Source: Propionibacteriaceae bacterium (GTDB lineage: Bacteria; Actinomycetota; Actinomycetes; Propionibacteriales; Propionibacteriaceae). Taken from it: a DNA stretch of 6,050 nt. The stretch is from NCBI GenBank assembly GCA_030544185.1, contig JAUNRO010000166.1, forward strand, positions 1 to 6,050, given 5' to 3'. The translations under genes and the position numbers were made by a program. Below are positions 5,003-6,050 of the stretch, one piece after another; position 1 is the stretch's first letter, and every line of letters starts with the position of its first letter. The notes below the pieces were generated by a model that did not search any database, had not been told where the DNA came from, and saw nothing but the letters and a program-made list of their open reading frames with translations.

Positions 5003-6050
5003 CTAATCCGCGGCTCGGCGGCGCAGGCTGTCGATGTCGAGATGCTCCGTCGGCTCGGGCGTTCCCGCCGGGACCTCCTGCCACGGCTCGGCGGGCTCGG
5101 TGGGCCCGGCAGGACCGTCCTCGGCATAACCCTCGGTCGGGTCGAACGGATTCGCCCAGCGCCGGCCCGCGAAGCCGATGACCTCCATGTCGTCCTCGGG
5201 CAGGTCCTCGTTGGGGAGCTGGGCGAGCACCTCGTCGACATAGCCGGTTGCCGCGTCGGCGAGGGGCACCTCACGGCCGGCAGCCTCGGAGCGATACCAG
5301 CGATAGTCGAGGAACTCGTGATAAAGCTGCGCTACATCGCGCTTGGCGAGCAGGTGCGCAGGCACCGCACGGATCACCGGCTCGAAGCATTCGGTGAGCC
5401 ACTGATGGGCGCCGACCGCCTCGTCGACGCCCTGCTGGTCGGTGCGGACGCGGAATGAGTCGAGGTCATTGAGCAATCGGCGGGCCTGGTTCTCCTCCGT
5501 ATCCAGCCCGGTGAGCCGCAGCAGGCGGCGGGAGTGATGTCCGGGATCCACGACCTTGGGCTGGATGCGGATCGAGGTGCCATCCATGTCGGTGGTGATG
5601 TCGAGCTCCGCGATGTCGAACCCGAGGGCGTTGAGCCGGCGGACCCGCCCCTCGATCCGATGCATCTGCGACTCGTCGAACTCCTCCGGCGCGGTGAGCT
5701 CGTCCCACAACTCCCGATAGCGCGACTCGATCTGCTCGACCAGAGTGAACGGATCGAGCGCGCTGTCGAGCAGGCCGCCGGCCTGGAGGTCGAGAAACTC
5801 TCCAAACAGGTTCGTCCGGGCGATGTGCAGGTCGTGCTCGCGCTGGCCGGTGCTGAGTGAGTTGTGCAGTTCGCCGGTCTCGGCATCCACAAGATAGGCA
5901 GCGAACTCACCGGCATCGCGGCGGAAGAGCGTGTTCGATAGGGAGACGTCTCCCCACAGGAACCCGACCAGGTGCAGGCGGGCCAGCAGCACGACCATCG
6001 CGTCGATGAGGCGGCCGAGGGGTCGCAGGCCCGCGCCGGTGAGTTGCTGA
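5003..6050 (-). CDS. DUF4032 domain protein with kinase-like catalytic motif (partial, 5' end outside window)
   Basis: The frame ends with TAG at 5005-5003 and stays open to position 6050, so the N-terminus, probably including the nucleotide-binding lobe, lies outside. The internal ATG at 5998 is not taken as the start because the preceding 17 codons (reading QQLTGAGLRPLGRLIDA) fit the family. Counting from that Met, LHLVGFLWGDVSLSNTLF (8-25) resembles a protein-kinase catalytic loop, with D17 and N22 spaced like the HRD Asp and its Asn. VDAETGE (37-43) takes the place of DFG. Then come RLNALGFDIAEL (121-132), DPGHHSRRLLRLTGL (151-165), ENQARRLLNDL (169-179) and YHEFLDYRWYRSE (226-238), which mark the DUF4032 region. 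The last 50 residues are acidic and Pro/Glu-rich. The family is known from actinobacteria as DUF4032 / lipopolysaccharide-kinase-like; substrate and role are unknown. No transmembrane segment is seen in the visible part. Confidence 0.9.
   Translation of the reverse strand, partial: QQLTGAGLRPLGRLIDAMVVLLARLHLVGFLWGDVSLSNTLFRRDAGEFAAYLVDAETGELHNSLSTGQREHDLHIARTNLFGEFLDLQAGGLLDSALDPFTLVEQIESRYRELWDELTAPEEFDESQMHRIEGRVRRLNALGFDIAELDITTDMDGTSIRIQPKVVDPGHHSRRLLRLTGLDTEENQARRLLNDLDSFRVRTDQQGVDEAVGAHQWLTECFEPVIRAVPAHLLAKRDVAQLYHEFLDYRWYRSEAAGREVPLADAATGYVDEVLAQLPNEDLPEDDMEVIGFAGRRWANPFDPTEGYAEDGPAGPTEPAEPWQEVPAGTPEPTEHLDIDSLRRRAAD

Noticed and set aside
31..6050. Search for tRNA, rRNA, riboswitch, T-box, CRISPR, IS ends or attachment sites
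   Set aside because: Nothing seen. Non-coding space is limited to about 30, 9, 74 and 72 bp, too short for a T-box or riboswitch, and there are no transposase-like frames or repeat-spacer pattern.

Overview
The window comes from a high-GC actinobacterial chromosome. The evidence is strong third-position G/C in all five genes, a DUF4032 protein (a family I know almost only from Actinomycetota), and an RlmB with the long Arg/Lys/Gly-rich N-terminal tail common in that phylum. Genus cannot be fixed; a Propionibacteriales- or Micrococcales-like lineage is only a guess. No mobile element, CRISPR array, tRNA, rRNA or clear pseudogene is visible.

Layout: positions 31-3701 hold a compact minus-strand operon, read right to left. 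First is a PLP-dependent class V aminotransferase / 'cysteine desulfurase-like' protein (3701-2421). After 9 nt comes cysS, cysteinyl-tRNA synthetase (2411-987, GTG start). It overlaps by one base with rlmB, a SPOUT 23S rRNA 2'-O-methyltransferase (987-31). A 74-bp divergent spacer (3702-3775) separates this operon from a plus-strand acyl-CoA dehydrogenase (3776-4930). That gene converges, across a 72-bp spacer with two weak hairpins, on a minus-strand DUF4032 kinase-like gene. The latter ends at 5003 and is still open at the right window edge.

Function: cysS and rlmB are translation genes often found together in actinobacteria; in Mycobacterium tuberculosis they follow ispD-ispF. Here the upstream partner is instead a class V aminotransferase-fold enzyme with the PLP lysine but without the SufS-type catalytic cysteine loop. 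Its link to cysteine supply is therefore suggestive, not proven. The acyl-CoA dehydrogenase is a complete stand-alone fatty-acyl or branched-chain acyl oxidation enzyme with no ETF or thiolase partner in view. The DUF4032 protein keeps a kinase-like phosphotransfer motif but has no known substrate.

The most noteworthy signals are the cysteine-desulfurase-like gene next to cysS, the DUF4032 kinase motif, a marked preference for TAT over TAC tyrosine codons (35 of 45 by hand count) in an otherwise GC-ending gene set, a perfect anti-SD complement placed 24 nt upstream of the cysS start, and a 13-bp direct repeat just after rlmB. I saw no convincing new multi-gene system.
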